From positions 744,001 through 808,000 of the forward strand of contig NZ_JAJVCN010000002.1 of NCBI RefSeq assembly GCF_021390435.2: a stretch of 64,000 nucleotides of DNA. Direction: 5' to 3'. The translations under genes and the position numbers were made by a program. The DNA comes from Kibdelosporangium philippinense. GTDB lineage: Bacteria; Actinomycetota; Actinomycetes; Mycobacteriales; Pseudonocardiaceae. The notes below the pieces were generated by a model that was not told the DNA's origin, ran no database searches, and saw only the letters and a list, made by a program, of their open reading frames with translations. Shown one piece after another: positions 47,675 through 56,431 of the stretch. Numbering within the stretch: the stretch's first letter is position 1; each line of letters begins with the position of its first letter.

Positions 47675-48700
47675 GTGTTGTGGCGAATTGTCCTATCTGT
47701 TGCTATCGCGACCGTGGCTGCTCTGCTTGCCGGTTGGCTGACAGGGGCCGTGGTTCGCTTCGTCGCGCGACGCCGCTACCGGCGTACGCTGACCAAGCTG
47801 CACGAGAACTGTCATAAGCCGTTCGTTGCTGTGCTCGTAGTCGCGGCGAACTACATCGTGCTGTTCGAGTACCAAAACCGTGTCATCGACGGTATCCGGC
47901 ACGCGTTGTTGCTTGTGCTGATCGTGGTCGCGGCCTGGCTGGTCATCCGGTTCATGTTCGTGATCGAGGACTTCGTCCTGCAGCGGCTGAACGTCGACGT
48001 GCCAGACAACCGGCGGGTCCGGCGGCTGCGTACGCAGGTCGCGCTGATCCGCAGGCTGACCGGTGCGACGATCACGATCATCGCGATCGCCTCGATGTTC
48101 ATGACCTTCACCGAACTGCGGACCCTTGGTGCGTCCCTGCTGGCCTCGGCCGGAATCCTCGGTGTGATCGCCGGTCTCGCCGCGCAGACGACGTTGACGA
48201 ACGTGTTCGCGGGCATGCAGCTGGCGCTGACGGACTCCCTGCGTTACGACGATGTCGTTGTGGTGGAAGGGGAATGGGGCCGCATCGAAGAGATGACTCT
48301 GACCTATGTTGTCGTGCACCTGTGGGACGAACGCAGGCTGGTCCTGCCGACGACGTACTTCACCAAGACTCCATTTCAGAACTGGACGCGGCACGAGACC
48401 CGCGTGATCGGCGCGGTCCTGCTGCACCTGGACTACCGTGCGCCGATCGACGCCTTGCGGGTCGAGGCTCAGCGGGTTGTCGAGGCCTCGGACCTGTGGG
48501 ACCGGCGCGAATGGGTGCTTCAGGTGGTCGACTCGACCCAGTTGACCATGGTTGTCCGGGTTCTGGCGTCGGCCGCGGATGCACCGAGCGCGTGGGATCT
48601 GCGCTGCGAGATCCGGGAGAAGCTGATCGTCTACATGCGCGACAACTACCCGGAGTTCCTGCCAGGCGGAGGTCAGCGGGTGACCCCTTTGGACTCGTGA
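47675..48700 (+). CDS. Mechanosensitive ion channel family protein (MscS type)
   Basis: 341 residues. Helices at the N-terminus (IVLSVAIATVAALLAGWLTG, PFVAVLVVAANYIVLF and LLLVLIVVAAWLVIRFMFVI) precede the pore-lining helix region (LGASLLASAGILGVIAGLAAQTTLTNVFAGMQ). The MscS beta domain follows (DDVVVVEGEWGRIEEMTLTYVVV, RRLVLPTTYFTKTPFQNW). It would release solutes on hypo-osmotic shock. GTG 47675 gives MLWRIVL. Its 3' end overlaps the converging gene by 28 bp. Confidence 0.9.
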   Translation: MLWRIVLSVAIATVAALLAGWLTGAVVRFVARRRYRRTLTKLHENCHKPFVAVLVVAANYIVLFEYQNRVIDGIRHALLLVLIVVAAWLVIRFMFVIEDFVLQRLNVDVPDNRRVRRLRTQVALIRRLTGATITIIAIASMFMTFTELRTLGASLLASAGILGVIAGLAAQTTLTNVFAGMQLALTDSLRYDDVVVVEGEWGRIEEMTLTYVVVHLWDERRLVLPTTYFTKTPFQNWTRHETRVIGAVLLHLDYRAPIDALRVEAQRVVEASDLWDRREWVLQVVDSTQLTMVVRVLASAADAPSAWDLRCEIREKLIVYMRDNYPEFLPGGGQRVTPLDS

Positions 48701-49080
48701 TAACCGCGGAAGTCGAAGAACGACAGCCCCTCGAACCGGGCACCGGACTCGATCTCGGCGGCCGTCCAGGCGTGCTCCGAGAAGTCGTCGAACCCCACCC
48801 CGCCACGGTCGAGCAAGGCAAGGACCAGGCGGCGAACCTCCTCGGTGCCGTCGATCCGGCCGGACACGTCGATGCCAACGGCCCAGTCCGGCCACTCGCC
48901 GACGGCATCGATCACGGTCACGATCTCGTCCAGTTCCCAGTACTCGTCGCCCGGTGCGGTGATGTACACGTACAGGTTGCCGTCCACCAGCCATGGCTCG
49001 TTTTGGCCAGGCGAGATCGCGTCGAGCATGGCTTCGACGTCGGCCCGGTCCCGGATCGGGAACACGATCACAGAGCGCAT
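48673..49080 (-). CDS. Hypothetical protein, Imm1-like acidic domain
   Basis: 135 acidic residues without signal or membrane segment. It starts MRSVIVFPIRDRADVEAMLD and contains NEPWLVDGNLYVYITAPGDE, WPDWAVGIDVSGRIDGTEE and LVLALLDRGGVGFDDFSEHAW. The pattern (acidic, Trp-rich, small alpha/beta) is like immunity or SUFU-type small proteins, but I cannot assign it to a family. It faces the MscS gene with overlapping 3' ends and diverges from the cysteine-synthase-like gene with a 61-bp gap. Confidence 0.65.
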   Translation of the reverse strand: MRSVIVFPIRDRADVEAMLDAISPGQNEPWLVDGNLYVYITAPGDEYWELDEIVTVIDAVGEWPDWAVGIDVSGRIDGTEEVRRLVLALLDRGGVGFDDFSEHAWTAAEIESGARFEGLSFFDFRGYHESKGVTR

Positions 49081-49141
49081 GCTGTGACAAGTACCAGGTG
49101 GCGGGTGGTCGCGTCGCGTGACTTCTGCTTACTGTGCACCC

Positions 49142-50233
49142 GTGACCACAGTCGATCGATGTAGTGAGACCACCAGGGACTGGGTGTGCGAGGCCGTGCG
49201 GATCATCGAGGCCGACGCCAACCGCAGCGCGGACACCCACCTGCTCACGTTCCCGCTCCCACCGGAATGGGGCGTGCGCCTCTACCTCAAAGACGAGTCG
49301 ACCCACCCGACCGGCTCGCTCAAACACCGCCTCGCCCGCTCCCTCTTCCTCTACGCCCTGTGCAACGGCTGGATCACCAAGGGGACCCCGGTGATCGAGG
49401 CTTCCTCCGGATCGACCGCGGTCTCCGAGGCGTACTTCGCCCGCCTGCTCGACCTGCCGTTCATCGCGGTGATGCCCGCGTCGACGAGCACCGAGAAGGT
49501 CACGTTGATCGAGCGCCAAGGCGGCCAGTGCCATTTCGTTGACGAGCCGAGCGCCATCTACACCGAGTCACGGCGATTGGCCGCCGAGCTCAACGGGCAC
49601 TTCATCGACCAGTTCACGCACGCCGAGCGGGCCACGGACTGGCGCGGCAACAACAACATCGCCGAATCGATGTTCGAGCAGATGGCGATGGAACCGCACC
49701 CGGAACCGGCATGGGTGGTCGTCGGCGCGGGCACGGGTGGCACGAGCGCGACCATCGGCCGTTACCTGAGGTACCGGTCGATGCGTACGCACCTTGCTGT
49801 CGTTGACCCGGAGCGGTCGGTTTTCTTCGACGCTTGGCGCGACACCTTGCCTGAGTTGACCGGGTGCCGGGGGTCGAGGATCGAGGGGATCGGCAGGCCG
49901 CGCGTCGAGCCTTCGTTCATCGGTCAGGTGATCGACCGGATGATCAAGGTGCCGGATGCCGCGTCCATCGCCACGATCCGTTACGTCGAGCCGATTCTTG
50001 GCCGTCGGGTCGGCGGGTCGACGGGCACGAACCTGTGGGGCGCGTTCGAGGTGATCTCCGAAATGATCGCCGCGGGCGTGCAAGGCAGCGTGGTCACATT
50101 GCTGTGCGACGGCGGCGAGCGCTACGGGCAGACGTACTACGACGACGGCTGGGTCGCCAAGAACGAGCTCGAACTTGAGCCACACCACCGGATCCTGGCC
50201 GAGTTCTTCGAAAGCGGCCGGTGGCCGTCATGA
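49142..50233 (+). CDS. PLP-dependent cysteine synthase-fold enzyme (Cds1-like)
   Basis: 363-residue fold-type II PLP enzyme. The PLP lysine is Lys61 in DESTHPTGSLKHRLARSLF. The substrate loop is ASSGSTAVSEAYFARLL, and the phosphate-binding loop is GAGTGGTSATIGRYLRYR. YVEPILGRRVGGSTGTNLWG and LLCDGGERYGQTYYDD complete it. The STAVSEA loop and length point to the Cds1 (L-cysteine desulfhydrase, Rv3684-like) branch rather than CysK/CysM, so it may release sulfide from cysteine. GTG 49142 is chosen over an upstream frame opening. It overlaps the end of menA by 6 bp. Confidence 0.85.
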   Translation: MTTVDRCSETTRDWVCEAVRIIEADANRSADTHLLTFPLPPEWGVRLYLKDESTHPTGSLKHRLARSLFLYALCNGWITKGTPVIEASSGSTAVSEAYFARLLDLPFIAVMPASTSTEKVTLIERQGGQCHFVDEPSAIYTESRRLAAELNGHFIDQFTHAERATDWRGNNNIAESMFEQMAMEPHPEPAWVVVGAGTGGTSATIGRYLRYRSMRTHLAVVDPERSVFFDAWRDTLPELTGCRGSRIEGIGRPRVEPSFIGQVIDRMIKVPDAASIATIRYVEPILGRRVGGSTGTNLWGAFEVISEMIAAGVQGSVVTLLCDGGERYGQTYYDDGWVAKNELELEPHHRILAEFFESGRWPS

Positions 50234-51103
50234 CACGATCGCGGCAACCGTGGTCGCGACCGCCCAGATCAGCATGGCCACCGCGGTGTCCTTGAGTACC
50301 GGGATCAACGCGGGCCCGACGGCTCCACTGTAGACAGATCGGATGCACGGCGAGATCTTCAGCGCGGCGAACAGGCCGAGCAGGAACCACGGGCTGGCAA
50401 TGAATGTGAGCGCGAACGTGACCACGAACGGGATCAGCGCGAGCACCGAATAGAACGTGCGCGCGCCCTTGTCGCCAAGGCGCACGGCCATTGTGTGCTT
50501 GCCGGACTCCGCGTCGGTCGGCCGGTCACGCAGGTTGTTCGCGGCCAGCACGGCCGCGGAGAAGCTGCCGAGGGCGACTGACGCGGTCGCCGCGAGCCAG
50601 CTGATCTGTCCGGTTTGGGCATAGATCGTGCCGAGAACCGGGACTGGGCCGAAGAACAGGAACACCGCCAGCTCACCGAGGCCGATGTAGCCGTACGGGT
50701 TCTTGCCGCCTGTGTAGTACCAAGCGCCCAGCAGGCAGACGATACCGACGGCGATCAACCACCACTGGCCGCTGGAGATGACGAGTCCCAGCCCGGCCAG
50801 ACACGCGACACCGAAGCACGCGAACGCGGCCGTCCGCACGGCTCCTGGCGGTACGAGACCCGAGCCGACCAGGCGCAACGGGCCGACGCGTTCGGTGTCC
50901 GTGCCGCGGATGCCGTCCGAGTAGTCGTTGGCGTAGTTCACGCCGACCTGGAACGCCAGCGCCACGATCAAAGCGAGAACCGCCTGCCACCACACGAACC
51001 CGTTGATCGCCACCGCCGCACCGGCGCCGACGAGCACCGGCGAGATCGAGTTGGGCAACGTGCGGACTCGTGCGCCCGCCATCCACTGCGCGACTGTCGC
51101 CAT
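50228..51103 (-). CDS. menA: 1,4-dihydroxy-2-naphthoate polyprenyltransferase
   Basis: 291-residue UbiA-family membrane prenyltransferase adding the isoprenoid tail in menaquinone synthesis. It has about eight helices, the first aspartate motif NYANDYSDGIRGTD and the second region NNLRDRPTDAESGKHTMAVR. Start ATG 51103 (MATVAQWMAGARVRTLP) is the family start. The secreted-protein gene upstream on the same strand ends 17 bp before it. menE, menB and menD lie 1.5-5 kb away, so most of the pathway is here; menC, menF and the final methyltransferase are not in the window. Confidence 0.94.
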   Translation of the reverse strand: MATVAQWMAGARVRTLPNSISPVLVGAGAAVAINGFVWWQAVLALIVALAFQVGVNYANDYSDGIRGTDTERVGPLRLVGSGLVPPGAVRTAAFACFGVACLAGLGLVISSGQWWLIAVGIVCLLGAWYYTGGKNPYGYIGLGELAVFLFFGPVPVLGTIYAQTGQISWLAATASVALGSFSAAVLAANNLRDRPTDAESGKHTMAVRLGDKGARTFYSVLALIPFVVTFALTFIASPWFLLGLFAALKISPCIRSVYSGAVGPALIPVLKDTAVAMLIWAVATTVAAIVS

Positions 51104-51120
51104 ACGGACAGTGTGGCAAC

Positions 51121-52212
51121 TCAGCAGGTGACGACGCTCGTGACCCCTGATACAAACGCCCGCGCCACGTAGCTGCCCCGCGCGATCCGCAACCAGCGGT
51201 CGCTCGTGCCCTGGGTGCCGGTCACTTCCTCGCCCACGGTCTCGCATTCGACCCGGACCTGGGCCAGATGTCCCGCGATCCCGACGATCGGCGCGTTCGA
51301 GTCGGTGCCACTGCGCACGTTCAACGTGTCGTCTGGCGTGCGGATGTACCCGTGCGGGCCGGATCCGGTCCACAGGTAGGTCACGGTCACCCAGGCGTTC
51401 CCGGTGAGCTCCAACGCGTCCCAGAACGTGCCGTCGCCAAGGTCGATACCTGCCGGATTGCGGACATCCCGGCCGAACTGGTCAAGGCCTTGGTTGTACG
51501 ACTCCTGGTACGCGGCCTGAGCCTGTGGCGTGCCCTGCGGCAGGTCCTGCCACTCCTGACGCGGGTGATTCCAGTAGTCGTCCCGGGTGTTCCACGGCCC
51601 AACGTCCCAGACCGGCGCCCACGCGCAGCGCCCGTTCGCCGCGCACACCTGGACGCTGTAGCTGCCGGTCTGCTTGGGCGACAAGCCACGCCGTGATGGC
51701 AAGGCGGCGAAGTGGTCGCGTTCGCGGATGATGTGCCCGTTCGCGGTCTTCCCGCCGACCAGACCCTCGCGGGTCGCGAAGACCCGATAGGACAGTGGTG
51801 TTTTCGCCCCTGCCCTGGGTTTGCTGGGGACGTTGCGCAATGTCAGGTGCGCAGTGCGCACACTTTCGTTGACCACCAGGCGAACCTGCACGGTCTTGGT
51901 GGACGCGTCGAGGAAACCGGTGTCCGTCCACTCGGTCCACCCGCCGTCCGGGAGCTTGCCGCGCAGGTCGAGTTGGGCACCGGAAACCTTGGCCGCGAAG
52001 GCGTTCACAGCCATCGGCAGATCCTTGGGCGGATAGATGGCCATGCCCGTGTCGTTGGTCGAGATGCCGTCGGCGGTACGGAAGACGCCCGTACTCTCCT
52101 GGCTGTACTCGGCGACCGGGATGTCCAGTTCGAACTCCGTGTCAGCCTGTGCTGGCATGGCTGTTGTGGCTAGTCCGAGGGCAACCAGCGCGAACACGGC
52201 CCAGCGGTTCAC
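51121..52212 (-). CDS. Secreted protein with C-terminal SH3-like region
   Basis: 363 residues. A signal peptide (VFALVALGLATTAMPAQADT, cleavage near AQA-D) is followed by about 150 residues containing LRGKLPDGGWTEWTDTGFLD, a carbohydrate-interaction-like strand pattern. A central part follows with paired cysteines (VQVCAANGRCAW). The C-terminus has DDTLNVRSGTDSNAPIVGIA and GTQGTSDRWLRIARGSYVA, the pattern of a bacterial SH3b domain. A role at the cell wall is plausible; no enzyme motif is seen. GTG 52212. It diverges from the membrane-protein gene with only 21 bp between the two starts. Confidence 0.78.
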   Translation of the reverse strand: MNRWAVFALVALGLATTAMPAQADTEFELDIPVAEYSQESTGVFRTADGISTNDTGMAIYPPKDLPMAVNAFAAKVSGAQLDLRGKLPDGGWTEWTDTGFLDASTKTVQVRLVVNESVRTAHLTLRNVPSKPRAGAKTPLSYRVFATREGLVGGKTANGHIIRERDHFAALPSRRGLSPKQTGSYSVQVCAANGRCAWAPVWDVGPWNTRDDYWNHPRQEWQDLPQGTPQAQAAYQESYNQGLDQFGRDVRNPAGIDLGDGTFWDALELTGNAWVTVTYLWTGSGPHGYIRTPDDTLNVRSGTDSNAPIVGIAGHLAQVRVECETVGEEVTGTQGTSDRWLRIARGSYVARAFVSGVTSVVTC

Positions 52213-52233
52213 TCCGGCCGCCAGGATGGGCGG

Positions 52234-52641
52234 GTGCGAACAGTCCTGGCGACTCTGGTGGGAGCGGTGATGAGCCTGGTCCCATGGGCCGCGGGGCTGC
52301 TGCGGCCGCGGCTGGCAGTGGACAGCTGTGCTGGCGATTTCCTCTCGTGCCTGTTCGCCAAGTCCAGTGTTGCTGTGATCGACGTCGTGCTTGGCGTGCT
52401 GTTCCCGCTTGTGCTCACGCTGGCGTTCGTGCCCGTGGTGAGCTGGTTGTTGCTGCGTTTGATGCGTGTCGAAGCGGCCGGTGTGATCACCACTGGCGCC
52501 GTTGTGCTCGTCTTGGCCAGTTGGCTGGTCGCCAGACCAGCGTTTCCTTCGGTCGCCGCCACGATCATGTTCGCAGTCTGCTACCTCGTCGCCGAGGTGT
52601 CGGTCAGCTGGATCCGGGCGCGTCGTGCTCGATCGGGTTGA
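52234..52641 (+). CDS. Four-helix membrane protein
   Basis: 135 residues, unknown function. Hydrophobic segments are VLATLVGAVMSLVPWAAGLL, VIDVVLGVLFPLVLTLAFV, GVITTGAVVLVLASWLV and VAATIMFAVCYLVAEV, and it has a basic C-terminus (IRARRARSG). Two cysteines (DSCAGDFLSC) lie in the first outer loop. GTG 52234. Its 3' end overlaps the converging menE gene by 38 bp. Confidence 0.75.
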   Translation: MRTVLATLVGAVMSLVPWAAGLLRPRLAVDSCAGDFLSCLFAKSSVAVIDVVLGVLFPLVLTLAFVPVVSWLLLRLMRVEAAGVITTGAVVLVLASWLVARPAFPSVAATIMFAVCYLVAEVSVSWIRARRARSG

Positions 52642-53728
52642 GTATCCGGCGGACCGCCGCCCGGTCGATCTTGCCTGGCCCGCGTAGCGGCATTTCCTCG
52701 ATCCTGGTCAGCACCTTGGGCACGGCTGGCGCGCCCAGTTCAGCGCGGACGTGCCCGCGCAACAGCTCGATATCGGCCTCGCCGACCACCGCAGCGGCCA
52801 CGATCTGGCCCCACTCGGGGTCGTCGAGCGCCACCACACATGCCGCGTCGACGTGCCGCTCGAGCAGCCGTTCGACCGCGCCTGCCGGGACTTTCACCCC
52901 GCCGGTGTTGATCATGTCGTCGGCCCGGCCGAGGATCTCCAGCTTGCCGTCGACGAACCGGCCGAGGTCGGAGGTGATAAACCAGCCGTCGACGAAACTC
53001 GCCGCGGTGAGGTCAGGGCGCGAGCGATATCCCCTGGCCAGCACGGGTCCGGCGATGGCCACCCGGTCGTCGACGAGCTTCACCTCGACGCCTTCGAGGG
53101 GCACGCCGTCGTAGACGCAACCGCTTGCGGTCTCGCTCATCCCATACGCCGACACGAGCTGCGCGCCTTTGGCGGCGGCTCGAAGCTCGGGTGAGAGCTG
53201 GGCGCCGCCCATCACGGCGCCGTCCAGGTTTTCCAGCGCTTCCAGGCCCTCAGGCACGCCCACGATCCTGGCCAGCTGAGTCGGCACCAGGGCCGTGTAA
53301 TGCCTGCCCGGGGTCTTGAGGACTTCGTGCACCGCGGCCACGAAGTCCGGGACACGGAACCCGTTTTCCAGGTCGATCGTCACCGGCGGCCTGTCCGCGA
53401 GCAGCGACCGGACCAGCACCTGGATTCCGCCGATGTAGCGCGGGGTGGTCGCCAGCACCCATCGGCCAGGGCCGCCAAGACGCTTGTGCGTCGCCTCCGC
53501 GGACGACAGCAAGGCGCTTTTCGACAGCAGAACGCCCTTGGGTTCGCCGGTCGAGCCCGACGTCGCGACCACGACCGCCGTGGGGTCGTCTGGAGAGTCC
53601 TCGCCGGGCTCGAGCGGGCCCGTCAAGGACTCAGGACCACCGGGCAGCAGTGCGGGTCCCGACCCGTCGAGTGCGGCGGGCAGGTGCTCGTAGACCTCGG
53701 CTGGCGAGATCGCGACGACGGTTCTCAT
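52604..53728 (-). CDS. menE: O-succinylbenzoate-CoA ligase
   Basis: 374-residue short adenylate-forming enzyme activating o-succinylbenzoate in menaquinone synthesis. It has the P-loop VVVATSGSTGEPKGVLLSK, TTPRYIGGIQVLVRSL, SAYGMSETASGCVYDG, FITSDLGRFVDGKLEILGRA, the NTGGVKVPAGAVERLL hinge and the catalytic lysine in GPGKIDRAAVRR. The length matches actinobacterial MenE, shorter than the E. coli form. Start ATG 53728 overlaps the menB stop (TGATG), so menB-menE are one transcript. Confidence 0.94.
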   Translation of the reverse strand: MRTVVAISPAEVYEHLPAALDGSGPALLPGGPESLTGPLEPGEDSPDDPTAVVVATSGSTGEPKGVLLSKSALLSSAEATHKRLGGPGRWVLATTPRYIGGIQVLVRSLLADRPPVTIDLENGFRVPDFVAAVHEVLKTPGRHYTALVPTQLARIVGVPEGLEALENLDGAVMGGAQLSPELRAAAKGAQLVSAYGMSETASGCVYDGVPLEGVEVKLVDDRVAIAGPVLARGYRSRPDLTAASFVDGWFITSDLGRFVDGKLEILGRADDMINTGGVKVPAGAVERLLERHVDAACVVALDDPEWGQIVAAAVVGEADIELLRGHVRAELGAPAVPKVLTRIEEMPLRGPGKIDRAAVRRILNPIEHDAPGSS

Positions 53729-54639
53729 CAGTAGTAGTACGGGAAGGCCGACCAGTCGGGGCTGCGCTTCTCCAGGAACGCGTCCCGCCCTTCCACCGCC
53801 TCGTCGGTCATGTACGCGAGCCTGGTGGTCTCGCCCGCGAACAGCTGCTGGCCGACCAGGCCATCGTCGATCAGGTTGAACGCGTACTTCAGCATCCGCT
53901 GCGCGGTCGGAGACTTGCCGTTGATCTCCTGTGCCCACTCCAACGCGGTCTTCTCCAGCTCCGCATGCGGCACGACCGCGTTCACGGCGCCCATGTGATG
54001 CATCTGCTCAGCGGTGTAGCTGCGGCCCAGGAAGAAGATCTCGCGCGCGAACTTCTGGCCGACCTGCCTGGCCAGGTACGCCGAGCCGTAGCCGCCGTCG
54101 AAGCTGCCGACGTCCGCGTCGGTCTGCTTGAAGCGCGCGTGCTCCTCGCTGGCGATTGTGAGATCGCACACCACGTGCAGACTGTGCCCGCCGCCCGCGG
54201 CCCAGCCGGGCACCACGCAGATAACGACCTTGGGCATGAACCGGATCAGTCGCTGGCACTCCAGGATGTGCAGCCTGCCCGCGCGCGCCGGGTCGATGGT
54301 GTCCGACGTCTCACCGCTGGCGTACTGGTAGCCGGTTTTGCCGCGGATTCGCTGGTCACCCCCGGAACAGAAGGCCCAGCCGCCGTCCTTGGGCGACGGT
54401 CCGTTGCCGGTCAGCAGCACACAGCCGACGTCGGAGCTCATCCTGGCGTGGTCCAGCGCCTTGTAGAGCTCGTCGACCGTGTGCGGCCGGAAGGTGTTGC
54501 GCACGTCGGGACGGTTGAACGCGATGCGTACCGTCCCCTGGTCCACGGCGCGGTGGTAGGTGATGTCAGTGAAGTCGAAGCCGGGGATCTCGCGCCATGC
54601 GGCCGGATCGAACAGCTCCGAGACAACGGTGTCAGACAC
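53728..54639 (-). CDS. menB: 1,4-dihydroxy-2-naphthoyl-CoA synthase
   Basis: 303-residue crotonase-fold enzyme performing the Dieckmann-type ring closure. It has RIAFNRPDVRNTFRPHTVDE, FCSGGDQRIRGKTGYQY, VVPGWAAGGGHSLHVVCDLT, FKQTDADVGSFDGGYGSAYL and the C-terminal RSPDWSAFPYYY. I start it at GTG 54639 (MSDTVVSELFDPAAW), where the family begins; ATG 54657 would abut the menD start. Only 18 bases then separate the divergent menB and menD starts. It is upstream of menE in a TGATG overlap. Confidence 0.95.
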   Translation of the reverse strand: MSDTVVSELFDPAAWREIPGFDFTDITYHRAVDQGTVRIAFNRPDVRNTFRPHTVDELYKALDHARMSSDVGCVLLTGNGPSPKDGGWAFCSGGDQRIRGKTGYQYASGETSDTIDPARAGRLHILECQRLIRFMPKVVICVVPGWAAGGGHSLHVVCDLTIASEEHARFKQTDADVGSFDGGYGSAYLARQVGQKFAREIFFLGRSYTAEQMHHMGAVNAVVPHAELEKTALEWAQEINGKSPTAQRMLKYAFNLIDDGLVGQQLFAGETTRLAYMTDEAVEGRDAFLEKRSPDWSAFPYYY

Positions 54640-54657
54640 ATTTGCGAGGATAGGCAT

Positions 54658-56334
54658 GTGAACCCGTCGACTGCGCAGGCCATGGTCATCGCCGACGAGC
54701 TGGCGCGCAACGACGTGCGGCACGTCGTTGTCTGTCCCGGCTCCCGTAACGCGGCGCTGAGCATGGCGCTGGTCGACGCGGACGCCGCGGGCAAGCTCAA
54801 GCTGCACGTCCGGGTGGACGAGCGCAGCGCCGCCTTCCTGGCCATGGGCCTTGCCATCGCGACCGGTCGTCCCGCGGCTGTGGTCTGCACGTCCGGCACC
54901 GCTGTGGCGAACATGCACCCGGCTGTCCTCGAGGCCTATCACGCGGGCGTCGGGTTGATCGTGATCAGCGCGGACCGCCCGCCCGAGCTGCACGGCACCG
55001 GCGCGAACCAGACGATCGACCAGCGCAACCTCTTCGCGCCGGCGGCCATCCTCGTGGACTTCCCGGTGGCCGAGCGGCGGACCGGGCAGAACCCGGTGTG
55101 GCGTGGCCTGGTGTCGCGTGCGGTCGCCCAGGCAGAAGCCGGGCACCCGGTGCAGATCAACATCCCGTTCCGGGAGCCGCTCGTGCCCACGTTCGAGCCG
55201 AGCTGGCCGGAGGAGCTCGACGGCAGGCCGGACGGCCAGCGCTGGACGACCTCGGCGCCGCCTCGGTTGGTCGCGAGCAGCCGTGTCGACTTCCCGTTGC
55301 CCGCGCGGACGCTGATGGTCGTCGGCAGCGGCCGTCCGGATCGTGCCGCCGCGGCCTGCGAGGTCGCGACCCGTGCCGGGTGGCCGATCATCGCCGAGCC
55401 GGTGGCGACCACGGGCGGGGCGAGCGTACTGCGCTGCGGACCGTTGCTGCTCGGATCCCTTGACAAGGCACCGGATCTGCGACCCGAGGCGGTCGTTGTC
55501 GTTGGCAGGCCGACGTTGTCGCGCGGTGTGCGTGGCCTGATGGGCCGTGCGCCGGTGTACGGGATCGGCGACCATCCACAGTGGACGGATCCGCAATATG
55601 TCGCGATCCACGTCCGAGGATGGCTTGACACAACGGATCTCGCACACGTCCAAGGGCATGACCCCGAATGGCTCACGGCTTGGCGCACCGCGGCCGAGCG
55701 CGCCGCGACGGTCGCGGACAAGCTTCTGGAAGAGGACGCGTGGCCATCGGGGCTGCGCATCGCGCGTGACATCGTCGACGCTTTGCCTTCCGGCGCAATG
55801 CTTTTCCTCGGGTCGTCCAACCCGGTCCGTGACGTCGACCTGGTCGCCGAGACCCGGACCGACCTGGCGATCCACGCCAACCGAGGCGTCGCGGGCATCG
55901 ACGGGAACGTGTCCGCCGCAATCGGTTTGGCATTGGGCGAACCGGACCGCCCCGGTTACGCGCTGCTCGGCGATTTGACCTTCCTGCACGACTCCAACGG
56001 TTTGCTGATCGGCCCGGATGAAGCACGGCCGAACCTGGCGATCGTGGTGCTGAACGACGACGGCGGCGGGATTTTCTCGTTGCTCGAACAAGGTGCGGCG
56101 GAACACAAGAACAGTTTTGAGCGCGTCTTCGGAACGCCCCATGGGGCAGATCTCGCGGCATTGTGCGCTGGCTATCGCGTACCACACGTTCTTGTCGAAT
56201 CTCCCGAACAGTTGCGCGATGCGCTCCGGCAACAACCTGGTTTGCGTGTTATCGAAGTACGCGCCGATCGCGCACGGTTGCGAGACCTGCACGCTCGGCT
56301 GCGAGCAGCGGTCGCCGATGCTGTGTTCGGGTGA
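54658..56334 (+). CDS. menD: SEPHCHC synthase MenD
   Basis: 558-residue thiamine diphosphate enzyme of menaquinone synthesis, condensing isochorismate with 2-oxoglutarate. It begins MNPSTAQAMVIADELARNDV, has VVCPGSRNAALSMAL and RVDERSAAFLAMGLA (the catalytic glutamate) and SADRPPELHGTGANQTIDQ. The ThDP-binding GDLTFLHDSNGL plus VVLNDDGGGIFSLLEQG are also present. GTG 54658. There is no room for an ordinary leader between its start and menB, so the transcript may be leaderless. It is followed after 97 bp by a peptidase gene. Confidence 0.96.
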   Translation: MNPSTAQAMVIADELARNDVRHVVVCPGSRNAALSMALVDADAAGKLKLHVRVDERSAAFLAMGLAIATGRPAAVVCTSGTAVANMHPAVLEAYHAGVGLIVISADRPPELHGTGANQTIDQRNLFAPAAILVDFPVAERRTGQNPVWRGLVSRAVAQAEAGHPVQINIPFREPLVPTFEPSWPEELDGRPDGQRWTTSAPPRLVASSRVDFPLPARTLMVVGSGRPDRAAAACEVATRAGWPIIAEPVATTGGASVLRCGPLLLGSLDKAPDLRPEAVVVVGRPTLSRGVRGLMGRAPVYGIGDHPQWTDPQYVAIHVRGWLDTTDLAHVQGHDPEWLTAWRTAAERAATVADKLLEEDAWPSGLRIARDIVDALPSGAMLFLGSSNPVRDVDLVAETRTDLAIHANRGVAGIDGNVSAAIGLALGEPDRPGYALLGDLTFLHDSNGLLIGPDEARPNLAIVVLNDDGGGIFSLLEQGAAEHKNSFERVFGTPHGADLAALCAGYRVPHVLVESPEQLRDALRQQPGLRVIEVRADRARLRDLHARLRAAVADAVFG

Positions 56335-56431
56335 TCTCATTTTGTGAGATAGGCACTTTGGCGGGTATTCCCTGTCCCTTCACACGATTAGGTTCGACTG
56401 CACCTTGCGTGAATTGGAGGAGGCAACCCAA

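Noticed and set aside
53728..56340. An 870-codon open frame on the minus strand across menB and menD
   Set aside because: Only its 3' part (53728-54639) is menB. The upstream extension is the antisense of menD, which has all MenD motifs; it is a product of high GC content.
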